A stretch of 43,006 nt of DNA from Micrococcus lylae NBRC 15355 (GCF_001570885.1 NZ_BCSN01000021.1:1-43006); one strand, 5' to 3'. Shown: positions 24,538-32,728, counted from the first letter of the stretch. Program-made: numbers and translations. The notes: generated by a model not told the origin, from the sequence alone.

Positions 24538-25268
24538 GGCGCCCCCTCCCCGGCCGAGGCGGCGGGTCCGTCCAGGGCGCCCCTCCGGCCCAGGGGCCAG
24601 ACGACGTCCTCCGCGGTCCCGACCACCGTGTCCAGGCCGATCAGCCCGCCGCCCGGGGCGCCGAGCAGGGCACGCGAGTCCAGCGAGTCCGAGCGGTTGT
24701 CCCCGAGGACGACCATGCGGCCCCCCGGGACCGAGAACTCGAACTCGGTGCCGCTGGCCGGGTGGCCGGCGTCCACGGCACGGCCGAGGTAGGGCTCGTC
24801 GACAGGCACCCCGTCGACCTCGAGGCGGCCGTCGTCCCCGCAGCAGCGCACCGTGTCCCCCGGAAGGGCGACGACGCGCTTGACGTAGACGTCCGATCTG
24901 GCGCCCAGGCCCCACCAGACGACGAGGTCCTCCAGCGCCCGGTCCAGGCTCGTCCGGGAGCGGTAGGGCGCGAGGCTGCCGGAACCGTCGAAGACCACCA
25001 CGTCCCCGCGCTCCAGTCCCTGTCCCTGCTCGTGGGAGGTGTCCACGCGCACGCGGTCGCCGGGCATCAGGGTGGGTTCCATCGACCCGGAGGGGATGAG
25101 GTAGACCGGCCCCACCAGCGCCCGCAGGACCGCCGCCAGCACCACGGCCACGGCCACCGTCAGCCCGATGTTCCGCAGCCAGCGGATGCCCCGGTCGGAC
25201 TCGCCGCCCTCGGCAGACACAGCGGAGCCCCGGGACCGACGGGGGTCTCGGGGCTCCAGCTGCGTCAT
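24534..25268 (-). CDS. lepB: Signal peptidase I (first copy)
   Basis: Signal peptidase I of 244 residues. A charged cytosolic N-terminus of about 30 residues precedes a single helix at about 33-55. The catalytic Ser62 lies in LIPSGSMEPTLMPGD and Lys130 in YVKRVVALPGD. MVVLGDNRSDSLDSR is the C-terminal box. An insert between the boxes has a Cys-Cys pair (VRCCGDDG). The ATG at 25268 has no good ribosome site: the upstream bases are taken up by a 10-bp hairpin that ends 7 nt before the start. Follows rplS directly and is coupled to the second lepB. Confidence 0.93.
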   Translation of the reverse strand: MTQLEPRDPRRSRGSAVSAEGGESDRGIRWLRNIGLTVAVAVVLAAVLRALVGPVYLIPSGSMEPTLMPGDRVRVDTSHEQGQGLERGDVVVFDGSGSLAPYRSRTSLDRALEDLVVWWGLGARSDVYVKRVVALPGDTVRCCGDDGRLEVDGVPVDEPYLGRAVDAGHPASGTEFEFSVPGGRMVVLGDNRSDSLDSRALLGAPGGGLIGLDTVVGTAEDVVWPLGRRGALDGPAASAGEGAP

Positions 25269-25275
25269 CGCATGA

Positions 25276-25299
25276 CCGGACACGGCAGGCCGTGTCCGG
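25276..25299 (-). terminator. Hairpin between rplS and lepB
   Basis: A perfect 10-bp stem (CCGGACACGG and complement) with a 4-nt loop starts 6 nt after the rplS stop codon and ends 7 nt before the lepB start. It could terminate part of the rplS transcripts. It also occupies the place where the lepB ribosome site should be. Confidence 0.6.
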
Positions 25300-25305
25300 G
25301 GACGA

Positions 25306-25659
25306 TCACTTGGCGTCGGCGCGCTTCTCGCGGATGCGGGCGGCCTTGCCGTGACGATCGCGCATGTAGTACAGCTTCGCGCGGCGCACGTCGCCCTTGG
25401 TGACGAGCTCGATCTTCTCGATGACCGGGGAGTGCACCGGGAAGACACGCTCCACACCCACACCGAAGGACACCTTGCGGACGCGGAAGGTCTCGCGCAC
25501 GCCATGGCCGGAACGGCCCATGACGTATCCCTGGAACACCTGGACGCGGGCGGTCTTGCCCTCGACGATGTTCACGTGCACCTTCACGGTGTCGCCGGGG
25601 GCGAACTCCGGGATGTCGGTGCGCAGCGAGGCGTTGTCGAAAGAGTCAAGGATGTGCAT
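25306..25659 (-). CDS. rplS: 50S ribosomal protein L19
   Basis: 117-residue large-subunit protein at the 30S-50S interface. The sequence is typical throughout: [54 protein letters not shown] and [18 protein letters not shown]. The ATG at 25659 has GAGGAG 8 nt upstream. It is separated from trmD by 205 bp, so it likely has its own promoter and a long untranslated leader. A hairpin follows at once, before the signal peptidase genes. Confidence 0.97.
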   Translation of the reverse strand: MHILDSFDNASLRTDIPEFAPGDTVKVHVNIVEGKTARVQVFQGYVMGRSGHGVRETFRVRKVSFGVGVERVFPVHSPVIEKIELVTKGDVRRAKLYYMRDRHGKAARIREKRADAK

Positions 25660-25845
25660 GTCGCATACTCCTCACGCGGACGCCACAGGTCCCCCGCGCT
25701 GGACAGGCCGGCCCCGTGTCCGCAGACGGACAGGACGGGAACCGGAAGCGGTGTGACCGGGTCCGGCGATGGCCGCGACCCGGTGGTCTCGCTGTCGACG
25801 CCGACCCCCTGTGGCAGGTGCGACGCCCAGCAGACGCAAGGCACC

Positions 25846-25851
25846 ATTATG
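25846..25851 (-). promoter_or_regulatory. Candidate -10 element for rplS
   Basis: The minus strand reads CATAAT inside TGTGGCATAATGG, an AT-rich dip just downstream of the trmD stop. A start here would give rplS a leader of about 180 nt. No -35 consensus is recognisable. No known L19 leader fold was identified by eye in the leader. Confidence 0.35.
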
Positions 25852-25864
25852 CCACACATCGGGC

Positions 25865-26569
25865 TCAGGCCGACGGTTCCTCCGCAAGCAGGTCGGGACG
25901 GCGCTGCCGGGTGCGCTCCAGCTGCTGGGCGCGACGCCATACGGCGATCTTCCCGTGGTCGCCGGAGAGCAGCACCGGCGGCACGTCGTGGCCGCGCCAG
26001 CTGGAGGGCTTCGTGTACACCGGGTACTCCAGCAGCCCGTCCTCATGGGACTCCTCCACGAGCGACTCCGGGTTGCCGACCACGCCCGGGATCAGGCGCC
26101 CCACCGCCTCGACCATCGCGAGCACGGCCACCTCTCCCCCGTTGAGCACGTAGTCGCCGAGGCTGACCAGGCGCACGTCGAACCGCTCGGCCGCCCACGG
26201 GAACACGCGCTCGTCGATGCCCTCGTAGCGGCCGCAGGCGAACACGAGGTGCTCGTGCTCGGCCAGCTCACGGGCCAGCGGCTGGGAGAAGACGGTGCCG
26301 GACGGGGTCGGGACGAGCAGGGTGGGCCGCTCCACCGGCGAGTCCGCGGCCACGGCCTCGAGCGCCTCGGCCCACGGCTCCGGCTTCATGACCATGCCGG
26401 CGCCGCCGCCGTACGGGGTGTCGTCCACCGTGCGGTGGCGGTCGTGGGTGTACTCGCGCAGGTCGTGGACGCGCACGTCCAGCAACCCGTCCTGACGTGC
26501 ACGGCCGATCAGGGAGATGTCCAGCGCGGACAGGTAGTCCGGGAAGATCGAGATGACGTCGATGCGCAC
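25865..26569 (-). CDS. trmD: tRNA (guanine-N1)-methyltransferase
   Basis: Methylates G37 of tRNAs reading CUN, CCN and CGG codons, which prevents +1 frameshifting. 234 residues of the SPOUT class with a trefoil-knot S-adenosylmethionine site: [26 protein letters not shown] and [19 protein letters not shown]. The N-terminus [13 protein letters not shown] is canonical. The start is a GTG at 26569, 3 nt after the rimM stop, with GGAGG 9 nt upstream inside rimM. rimM-trmD is a conserved pair. Confidence 0.96.
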   Translation of the reverse strand: MRIDVISIFPDYLSALDISLIGRARQDGLLDVRVHDLREYTHDRHRTVDDTPYGGGAGMVMKPEPWAEALEAVAADSPVERPTLLVPTPSGTVFSQPLARELAEHEHLVFACGRYEGIDERVFPWAAERFDVRLVSLGDYVLNGGEVAVLAMVEAVGRLIPGVVGNPESLVEESHEDGLLEYPVYTKPSSWRGHDVPPVLLSGDHGKIAVWRRAQQLERTRQRRPDLLAEEPSA

Positions 26570-26572
26570 AGC

Positions 26573-27142
26573 TCAGGCCTCCGACTCCACGTCGGGGGCC
26601 TCGTCGGCGCCCGGCTCGTTCAGGTCGAGAAGTCCGGGCGGCGGGGTCAGCAGCACGGCGCCGCGCTCCTCGTCCACCTCCGGCACGATCTCCTCCACGA
26701 AGGGCACGAGAACCGGCTCGTCGCGCCCCTCCACGACGATCTCCAGCAGGTCCTGGGCGGGGCCGGTGATCAGACCGACCACGGTGCCGATGCGGCGCCC
26801 GTCGGCCTCGACGGCGAGGTCCAGCAGGTCGTCCTCGTACCACTCGTCGTCTTCGGCCCGGTCCTCCGGGGCGGCGAACAGCTGGGTGCCGCGCAACGCC
26901 TCGGCCGCGTTGCGGTCCGGGGACTGCTCGAAGCCGAGGACGAGGATCTGCTTGTTCCACCGCGCTCGGGTGACCGTCAGCTCGGCCGGGGTGCCGGCAG
27001 GCCCCTCAGCCGTGAGCACGGAGCCCGGGGCGAAGCGGGTCTCGGGGTCGTCGGTGAACAGCTGGACCGTCACCTCGCCACGGATGCCGTGTGGCTTGCC
27101 GATGCGGGCCAGGCGAACCAGGCCCTCGGTACGGGTGCTCAT
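26573..27142 (-). CDS. rimM: 16S rRNA processing protein RimM
   Basis: Assembly factor for the 30S head that binds ribosomal protein S19. 189 residues. The N-terminal RimM domain shows RLARIGKPHGIRGEVTVQLF and ends near residue 85. The PRC-barrel follows with EWYEDDLLDLAVEADGRRIG and QDLLEIVVEG, then VPFVEEIVPEVD. An acidic tail of about 20 residues is extra to the family core. The ATG at 27142 has GAGGAG 9 nt upstream. A hairpin separates it from khpA, so rimM-trmD may be a unit distinct from rpsP-khpA. Confidence 0.95.
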   Translation of the reverse strand: MSTRTEGLVRLARIGKPHGIRGEVTVQLFTDDPETRFAPGSVLTAEGPAGTPAELTVTRARWNKQILVLGFEQSPDRNAAEALRGTQLFAAPEDRAEDDEWYEDDLLDLAVEADGRRIGTVVGLITGPAQDLLEIVVEGRDEPVLVPFVEEIVPEVDEERGAVLLTPPPGLLDLNEPGADEAPDVESEA

Positions 27143-27190
27143 GCGGGTGTCTCCTCGGGTGGGACGGACGTTCTGGATGCGGGGACGACG

Positions 27191-27230
27191 ACGGCCCGCC
27201 GTCACCGTTCTACCGGTGGCGGCGGGCCGT
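27191..27230 (-). terminator. Terminator between khpA and rimM
   Basis: Two 17-nt arms (ACGGCCCGCCGTCACCG and its partner) pair fully if one G-U is allowed, with a 6-nt loop. It lies 25 nt after the khpA stop and is flanked by the GACGACG motif seen at other terminators in this window. Confidence 0.75.
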
Positions 27231-27255
27231 GGTCACAGGCGTGTGCCCGACGTGC

Positions 27256-27501
27256 TCAGCGGCGGCGGTCGGTGTCCACCACGTCCACGCGGACGGGGTG
27301 GCCGGCCAACCCGTCCAGCACGGTGCGCAGTGCCGAGGCGGTGCGGCCCTGACGGCCGATCACCCGCCCGAGGTCGGCCGGGTCGACACGGACCTCCAGC
27401 ATCTCGCCCCGGCGCTGCCGCCGCGCGTCCACGCGGACGGCGTCCGGGTTGTCCACGATGCCGCGCACCAGGTGCTCGAGAGCCTCGGTGAGCATGGTCA
27501 C
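27256..27501 (-). CDS. khpA: KH-domain RNA-binding protein
   Basis: An 81-residue single KH-domain protein of the KhpA/YlqC family, which binds RNA and in Firmicutes partners with KhpB to affect cell division and small-RNA function. The GxxG loop is GRQG in [19 protein letters not shown]. The C-terminal VRVDVVD strand completes the fold. The GTG at 27501 overlaps the rpsP stop as GTGA, with GAGAAGG upstream. An ATG two codons later is also possible. The rpsP-khpA-rimM-trmD order is conserved in actinobacteria and beyond. Confidence 0.92.
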   Translation of the reverse strand: MTMLTEALEHLVRGIVDNPDAVRVDARRQRRGEMLEVRVDPADLGRVIGRQGRTASALRTVLDGLAGHPVRVDVVDTDRRR

Positions 27502-27953
27502 TCGGCCTTCTCGGCCTCAGCCTCGGCGGTCTCGCCCTCGACGGAGTCGGACTCCTCAGCCTCGCCCTCGGCGGACTCGGTCTCCTCTGCGGGGGCCTCC
27601 TCCTTCGGGGCCTCCGGCAGGATCACGGACTCCTTGTCGCCGGCGACGAAGGCCTCCTTCTCGGCCTTGGTCTTCAGCGTGCCCTCGGCGCCGGCCTCAC
27701 CCTTGAACTTCTGCCAGTCGCCGGTGACCTTCAGCAGTGCGGCGACCTGCTCGGTCGGCTGGGCGCCGACGGACAGCCAGTACTGCGCGCGCTCGGAGTC
27801 GATCTGGATGAACGACGGCTCCTCGGTCGGGTGGTACTTGCCGATCTCCTCGATCGCACGGCCGTCGCGGCGGGTACGGGAATCCATGACGACCACGCGG
27901 TAGTACGGAGCACGGATCTTGCCCATGCGCTTCAGTCGAATCTTGACAGCCAC
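27498..27953 (-). CDS. rpsP: 30S ribosomal protein S16 with long acidic tail
   Basis: Small-subunit assembly protein. Residues 1-85 or so are the standard S16 fold ([53 protein letters not shown]). Total length is 151, against about 80-90 in Escherichia coli. The last 40 residues are almost entirely Glu, Ala, Ser and Asp ([19 protein letters not shown]), highly acidic and surely disordered. Extended S16 proteins are common in actinobacteria. The GTG start at 27953 has AGGAG about 11 nt upstream and gives the family N-terminus. Confidence 0.95.
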   Translation of the reverse strand: MAVKIRLKRMGKIRAPYYRVVVMDSRTRRDGRAIEEIGKYHPTEEPSFIQIDSERAQYWLSVGAQPTEQVAALLKVTGDWQKFKGEAGAEGTLKTKAEKEAFVAGDKESVILPEAPKEEAPAEETESAEGEAEESDSVEGETAEAEAEKAE

Positions 27954-28143
27954 GTTTGTGGTTTCTCCTGTTTCTGGTCTGAGGTGCGGTGCTCGGCCGG
28001 GGACGTGGGGCGCATCCTCGTCGGCCGAACCGCGGGACGGAGCGCAGGCGGAGGAGAGAGGGTCGTCCGCGCGCTCAGTGCCCTGCCATTCTGCCAGAGA
28101 TCGGCCCGGAACACACGTCGGGCGCGCCACCCTGTCCGTCGCG

Positions 28144-28162
28144 CCGCGCCCGAGGGGCGCGG
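28144..28162 (-). terminator. Hairpin after ffh
   Basis: An 8-bp stem (CCGCGCCC and complement) with a 3-nt loop starts 9 nt after the ffh stop codon. Short and without a U-tract, so probably a modest terminator ahead of the rpsP promoter region. Confidence 0.5.
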
Positions 28163-28171
28163 GGGCCGGGC

Positions 28172-29755
28172 TCAGCGGTCCTTGAGGTACTTGTCGAAGC
28201 CCGCCGGGAGGTTCAGGTCCTGGGCGTTGAAGCTGGACGGGTCGAAGTCCTGGCCGAACATGGAGCCCGGCTTCTGGGCGCTGCGGGCGCGACGCTCCTC
28301 AAGGGCCTGACGCTCGGCCGCGGCCTTCGCCGGATTGCCGGAGCGGACCTTCTGCCTGCCCTTGCCCTTGCCCTTCTTCCGGGTGCCGCCCCTGCCGGGG
28401 CCGGGGCCCATGCCGGGCATGCCGGGCATGCCGCCGCCGGAGGCCATCTTCTTCATCATCTTCTGGGCCTGGCCGAAGCGCTCGAGCAGGGCGTTGACCT
28501 CGGAGACGGAGACGCCGGAGCCCTTGGCGATGCGGGCGCGACGGGAGCCGTTGATGATCTTGGGCGCCACGCGCTCGTGCGGGGTCATCGACTTGATGAT
28601 GGCCTCGACGCGATCGATGGAGCTCTCGTCGAACTGCTCGAGCTGCTGCCGCATGCTCTGGGCACCCGGCATCATCATGAGCATCTTCTTCATCGAGCCC
28701 ATCTTCTTGAGCTGCTGCATCTGGCTCATGAAGTCGTCGAGGGTGAAGTCCTCTTGGTCCGCGAACTTCTTGGCCATCTTCTCGGCCTCGGAGCGGTCCC
28801 AGTTCTTCTCCGCCTGCTCGATGAGGGACATCACGTCGCCCATGTCCAGGATGCGGGACGCCATGCGGTCCGGGTGGAAGACTTCGAAGTCCTTCAGGCC
28901 CTCGCCGGTGGAGGCGAACATGATCGGCTTGCCGGTCACGTGCCGCACGGACAGGGCGGCGCCGCCGCGGGCGTCGCCGTCGAGCTTGGTGAGCACCACG
29001 CCGGTGAAGCCGACGCCCTCGTTGAACGCCTGGGCGGTGGCCACGGCGTCCTGGCCGATCATCGCGTCGATGACGAAGAGGACCTCGTTCGGGTTCACGG
29101 CGGCGCGGATGTCCTTGGCCTGCTGCATCAGCTCCTGGTCCACGCCGAGGCGGCCGGCGGTGTCGATGATGACCACGTCGTGGTACTTGGAGTTCGCCTC
29201 CGCGATGCCGTCCAGGGCCACCTGGACCGGATCCCCGGTGGGAACCTCGAACTCGGAGGAGACGCCCGGGTGCGGAGCGAACACCGGCACACCGGCACGC
29301 TCGCCGCCCACCTGCAGCTGCTTCACGGCGTTCGGTCGCTGGAGGTCACAGGCCACGAGCAGCGGGGTGTGCCCGTCGGACTTCAGCTGGTGGGCCAGCT
29401 TGCCGGCCAGGGTCGTCTTTCCGGCGCCCTGCAGGCCCACGAGCATCAGCACGGTGGTGCCGGTCTTGGCGTGCTGGATGCGGCGGGTCTCGCCGCCGAG
29501 GATCTCCACGAGCTCCTCGTTGACGATCTTCACGACCTGCTGGCCCGGGTTCAGCGCCTGGGAGACCTCCGCCCCGAGCGCGCGCTCCTTGATCTGCGCG
29601 ATGAACTGACGCACGACCGGCACGGCCACGTCGGCGTCCAGCAGCGCACGGCGGATCTCGCGCGCGGTGGCGTCGATGTCCGCCTCGGTGAGCCGGCCCT
29701 TGCCCTTCAGGTTGCGGAAGGTGTTGGCCAGACGATCAGACAGGGAGTTGAACAC
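28172..29755 (-). CDS. ffh: Signal recognition particle protein Ffh
   Basis: GTPase that binds signal sequences and 4.5S RNA and delivers ribosomes to FtsY at the membrane. 527 residues. N domain 1-95; G domain with [24 protein letters not shown] and [10 protein letters not shown]; Met-rich M domain ([19 protein letters not shown]) with the RNA-binding [13 protein letters not shown] basic and then acidic C-terminal extension of about 80 residues, beginning with Gly/Pro/Lys-rich sequence, is longer than in Escherichia coli, as usual in actinobacteria. The start is GTG at 29755 (VFNSLSDRL), with AAGGA about 12 nt upstream. Its receptor gene ftsY lies two genes upstream. Confidence 0.96.
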   Translation of the reverse strand: MFNSLSDRLANTFRNLKGKGRLTEADIDATAREIRRALLDADVAVPVVRQFIAQIKERALGAEVSQALNPGQQVVKIVNEELVEILGGETRRIQHAKTGTTVLMLVGLQGAGKTTLAGKLAHQLKSDGHTPLLVACDLQRPNAVKQLQVGGERAGVPVFAPHPGVSSEFEVPTGDPVQVALDGIAEANSKYHDVVIIDTAGRLGVDQELMQQAKDIRAAVNPNEVLFVIDAMIGQDAVATAQAFNEGVGFTGVVLTKLDGDARGGAALSVRHVTGKPIMFASTGEGLKDFEVFHPDRMASRILDMGDVMSLIEQAEKNWDRSEAEKMAKKFADQEDFTLDDFMSQMQQLKKMGSMKKMLMMMPGAQSMRQQLEQFDESSIDRVEAIIKSMTPHERVAPKIINGSRRARIAKGSGVSVSEVNALLERFGQAQKMMKKMASGGGMPGMPGMGPGPGRGGTRKKGKGKGRQKVRSGNPAKAAAERQALEERRARSAQKPGSMFGQDFDPSSFNAQDLNLPAGFDKYLKDR

Positions 29756-29882
29756 GGCGGTGGTGGTCCTTCGGAAGGGGGCGGGATCGGCACGGGCGCG
29801 AGGGGCCCGGCGTCGGATGGCGCCGTCGGCGCCCCACCAGGGTAGCAACCGAAGCAAGGGCGGACGATGCGGCGAGAGCCCC

Positions 29883-29900
29883 GACCGCCGTGCGGCGGTC
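29883..29900 (-). terminator. Short hairpin after amtB
   Basis: GACCGCCG pairs with CGGCGGTC (8 bp nominally, loop of 2, so really 7 bp with a 4-nt loop), 52 nt beyond the amtB stop and 128 nt before ffh. A candidate terminator only. Confidence 0.4.
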
Positions 29901-29952
29901 CGGGCCCTCGGTGTCCTCGGGCGGCGGCGGGAGACGGCCGTCGCCGTCGGGC

Positions 29953-31260
29953 TCAGCGCGCGGGCGTGGGCTCGGCGGCCTGCGCCTCGCCGCCGTCCTC
30001 CCTGTAGGCGGTGCCCAGGCCGTAGTCGTAGGCGGACTCGGCGTGCAGGGCGAGGTCGACGCCGCGCTCCTCCTCCTCGGCGGAGACGCGCAGGCCCATG
30101 GCGGCCTTGAGGACGAAGGCGATGATCGCGGTCATCACGCCGGTGAACACGATGGTGAACAGCACGGCCACCACCTGGGCGAGCAGCAGGCGGAGCCCGC
30201 CGCCGTAGAACAGGCCGGCCATGCCCTCCTCGGACACCAGCTCCGGGCGGCCGAACAGGCCGATCATCACGGTGCCGATGATGCCGGCGACCAGGTGCAC
30301 GCCCACCACGTCGAGCGAGTCGTCGAAGCCGAGCTTGTACTTCAGGTTCACGGCGAGGGCGGCGGCGGCGCCGGCGACCGCACCGATGACCACGGCGCCC
30401 ACCGGGTCCACGTAGGCGCAGGCCGGGGTGATGGCGACCAGGCCGGCCACGATGCCGGAGGCGGTGCCCAGGGAGGTCGGGCGGCCGTGGCGGACGACCT
30501 CGACGATCATCCAGCCGACCATGGCGGCGGCCGGGGCGGCCAGGGTGTTCACCCAGATCAAGCCGGCGGTCTGGACGTCCGTGGCGGCGCCGCCGTTGAA
30601 GCCGAACCAGCCGAACCACAGCAGGGTGGCGCCGAGCATCACGAAGGGGATGTTGTGCGGGCGGTGGCCCGGGTCCACGCCGAAGCCGGCGCGCTTGCCC
30701 ATCATCAGGGCCAGCACGAGGGCGGCCACGCCAGCCGCGGTGTGCACCACGAGGCCGCCGGCGAAGTCGACGGCCTCGCCGACCACAGAGCCGATGGCGC
30801 CGTCCGCGGAGAGCAGGCCGCCGCCCCAGACCATGAAGGCCATCGGGCAGTAGACGAGGGTCACCCAGACGGGGACGAACACGCACCAGGTGCTGAACTT
30901 GGCACGGTCGGCGACCGCGCCGGAGATCAGGGCGACGGTGATGATCGCGAAGGTGGCGCCGAAGCCGATGCCCACGAGGCCCTCGGTGTTCACCGCGCCG
31001 TAGAGGCCGAAGTCGGCGAACGGGTTGCCGACGATCCCGGCGAAGCCGTCGCCGCCGGTCATGCTGTAGCCCCACAGCACCCACACGACGCCGATCAGGC
31101 CCATGGAGATGAAGGACATCATCATCATGTTCAGGGAGGCCTTGGCGCGCGTCATGCCGCCGTAGAAGAAGGCCAGTCCGGGGGTCATCAGCAGCACGAG
31201 CCCGGCGCAGACCATGGTCCACACCGCCTCGGCACTCAGGGGGGTCAGCTCGACGTCCAT
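29953..31260 (-). CDS. amtB: Ammonium transporter
   Basis: Trimeric membrane channel for ammonium uptake, 435 residues with about eleven helices and no cleaved signal. The pore twin histidines are in GGLVVHTAAGVAAL and DVVGVHLVAGIIGT. Other family blocks are FFYGGMTRAKASLNMMMM and FNGGAATD. The charged C-terminal tail (about 395-435) carries the region that would meet a PII protein. The ATG at 31260 has AGAGGA 10 nt upstream, and the much longer open frame upstream is noncoding. A GlnR-type box is 118-154 nt upstream. The usual actinobacterial neighbours glnB/glnK and glnD are missing downstream, where ffh follows instead. Confidence 0.95.
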   Translation of the reverse strand: MDVELTPLSAEAVWTMVCAGLVLLMTPGLAFFYGGMTRAKASLNMMMMSFISMGLIGVVWVLWGYSMTGGDGFAGIVGNPFADFGLYGAVNTEGLVGIGFGATFAIITVALISGAVADRAKFSTWCVFVPVWVTLVYCPMAFMVWGGGLLSADGAIGSVVGEAVDFAGGLVVHTAAGVAALVLALMMGKRAGFGVDPGHRPHNIPFVMLGATLLWFGWFGFNGGAATDVQTAGLIWVNTLAAPAAAMVGWMIVEVVRHGRPTSLGTASGIVAGLVAITPACAYVDPVGAVVIGAVAGAAAALAVNLKYKLGFDDSLDVVGVHLVAGIIGTVMIGLFGRPELVSEEGMAGLFYGGGLRLLLAQVVAVLFTIVFTGVMTAIIAFVLKAAMGLRVSAEEEERGVDLALHAESAYDYGLGTAYREDGGEAQAAEPTPAR

Positions 31261-31377
31261 CTCTCGTCGTCCTCTCCGTGCGTCGTGTGGGGGGCCGCCG
31301 CGGCGCCGGCCGGGATGGACCGGGCCGCGACCTGTGACCAGGCTCCCCGTCCCGTGTTGCCCGTTGCGCGCCCCCGT

Positions 31378-31414
31378 GTTGCGGGGAGGTAAGGGATCGT
31401 TTCCATCGTGTGAC
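31378..31414 (-). promoter_or_regulatory. Candidate GlnR binding box for amtB
   Basis: Read on the minus strand the order is GTCAC-n6-GAAAC-n5-CTTAC-n6-GCAAC. The first pair matches the GlnR consensus gTnAc-n6-GaAAc exactly, and the second pair is a slightly degraded copy. GlnR activates ammonium uptake genes under nitrogen limitation in actinobacteria, and amtB is a classical target. The box lies 118-154 nt before the amtB start, with no other gene between. Confidence 0.65.
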
Positions 31415-31465
31415 ACAGCCGACAGCCGGCCGGATCCGACCCCGTCGTCCCGGTGCGGGAACGAC

Positions 31466-31501
31466 GACGGCTCCGTCGCCTCGCAAGGCGACGGAGCCGT
31501 C
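31466..31501 (-). terminator. Terminator after ftsY
   Basis: A perfect 16-bp stem (GACGGCTCCGTCGCCT and complement) with a 4-nt loop, 34 nt after the ftsY stop codon. A further CGAC repeat flanks the stem. It isolates ftsY from the amtB control region. Confidence 0.8.
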
Positions 31502-31535
31502 ATCGTGGGTCCCCTTGTCCGCGGGACCGGCGGGG

Positions 31536-32708
31536 TCAGTCGGCGAGCAGCGCGTCGACGAAGCCCTCGGCGCTGAACGGCGCCAGGTCGTCGGCGCCTT
31601 CGCCCAGGCCGACGAGTTTCACGGGAACGCCCAGCTGGCGCTGGATGGCGACGACGATCCCGCCCTTGGCGGTGCCGTCGAGCTTGGTGAGCACGATGCC
31701 GGTGACGTCCACGACCTCGGCGAACACCTTGGCCTGGGTCAGCCCGTTCTGACCGGTGGTGGCGTCCAGGACCAGCAGGACCTCGTCCACCTCGCCCTGC
31801 TTCTCGATGACGCGCTTGATCTTGCCCAGCTCGTCCATGAGGTTGGCCTTGTTCTGCAGCCGTCCGGCGGTGTCCACCAGCACGACGTCCGCCTCCTGGC
31901 GGATCCCCTCGGCGACGGCCTCATAGGCCACCGATGCCGGGTCCGCACCGTCCTTGTCCGAGCGGACGGTGTCCACGCCCACGCGGGCACCCCAGGTGGC
32001 GAGCTGCTCGGCGGCGGCGGCGCGGAAGGTGTCCGCGGCGCCGAGGACGACCTTGCGGTCCTCGGCCACGAGCACACGGGCCAGCTTGCCCACGGTGGTC
32101 GTCTTGCCGACGCCGTTGACGCCCACGACCATCGTGATGGCCGGGCGGTCGCCCTTGCGGGAGGCCTCGAGGCGGCGGTCCATGGACGGGTCCACCATGG
32201 CCAGCAGCTCCTCGCGCAGCAGCGAGCGGACCTGCTCCGGGTCCTGGGTGCCCTCGACCTTCACGCGGTCGCGGAGGCGGTCCACGAGCTCCATGGTCGG
32301 CTCCGTGCCGAGGTCCGCCATGAGGAGGGTCTCCTCCACCTCGTCCCAGACGTCCTCGTCGATCCGGTCGCGGGAGAGCAGGGCCAGCAGGCTCTTGCCG
32401 AAGACGTTGTTGGACTTCAGCAGCCGGGCGCGCAGGCGCTGCAGGCGCGAGCCCGCGGCCTCCGGCCGCTCGACCTCCGGCTCCGGCTCGGCCTCGGGCT
32501 CGACGACCTCCGGCTCCGGCTCGGCCTCGGGCTCGACGACCTCCGGCTCGCGCTCGAGGACGGCGGTGCCGCCACGGCCCGGGTCGTCGGGGTCCCGGAC
32601 CTCCTTGTAGGTGCCCTTCGGCGGCGCGGGGCGGCGGTCGAGGAAGCCGACCAGGACCACGCCCACGGCGAGGGCGATGACAACAGCGATGATCAGAGTG
32701 AACTCCAC
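31536..32708 (-). CDS. ftsY: Signal recognition particle receptor FtsY
   Basis: Membrane-associated GTPase that receives Ffh-ribosome complexes. 390 residues. A single hydrophobic helix at about 4-22 anchors it, followed by an acidic region (about 50-85) built on an 11-residue repeat with core EPEVVEPEAEP. The NG domain has GVNGVGKTTTVGKLA, DTAGRLQNKANLM and TKLDGTAKGG. The N-terminal helix fits the actinobacterial FtsY type and differs from the helix-free Escherichia coli form. The start is GTG at 32708 with GGAAG 3 nt upstream. It is divergent from the MFS gene over 51 bp and in the conserved ftsY-amtB-ffh order. Confidence 0.95.
   Translation of the reverse strand: MEFTLIIAVVIALAVGVVLVGFLDRRPAPPKGTYKEVRDPDDPGRGGTAVLEREPEVVEPEAEPEPEVVEPEAEPEPEVERPEAAGSRLQRLRARLLKSNNVFGKSLLALLSRDRIDEDVWDEVEETLLMADLGTEPTMELVDRLRDRVKVEGTQDPEQVRSLLREELLAMVDPSMDRRLEASRKGDRPAITMVVGVNGVGKTTTVGKLARVLVAEDRKVVLGAADTFRAAAAEQLATWGARVGVDTVRSDKDGADPASVAYEAVAEGIRQEADVVLVDTAGRLQNKANLMDELGKIKRVIEKQGEVDEVLLVLDATTGQNGLTQAKVFAEVVDVTGIVLTKLDGTAKGGIVVAIQRQLGVPVKLVGLGEGADDLAPFSAEGFVDALLAD
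32472..32550. repeat. In-frame 33-bp tandem repeat within ftsY
   Basis: A 33-bp unit starting GACCTCCGGCTCCGG occurs at 32472 and 32505, with a 13-bp partial copy from 32538. It encodes the acidic 11-residue repeat of the FtsY linker. The length is a multiple of three, so copy changes would keep the frame. Confidence 0.85.
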
Positions 32709-32715
32709 GCTTCCA

Positions 32716-32728
32716 GTCTGTCACAGAC
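32716..32728. promoter_or_regulatory. Palindrome in the ftsY-MFS divergent region
   Basis: GTCTGTCACAGAC is a perfect 6-bp inverted repeat with one central base, placed 8 nt before the ftsY start and 32 nt before the MFS start. It is a possible operator or an overlapping promoter element. GACAAT at 32747-32752 is 7 nt before the MFS ATG and could be the -10 of a leaderless MFS transcript. Confidence 0.35.

Noticed and set aside
25660-25864. L19-type leader RNA or riboswitch upstream of rplS
   Set aside because: The 205-bp space could hold a leader, but no recognised fold could be drawn convincingly by eye, so only a tentative -10 is reported.
29756-29952. Remnant of glnB or glnD between amtB and ffh
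   Set aside because: No PII T-loop-like or nucleotidyltransferase-like peptide could be found in any frame of the 197 bp.
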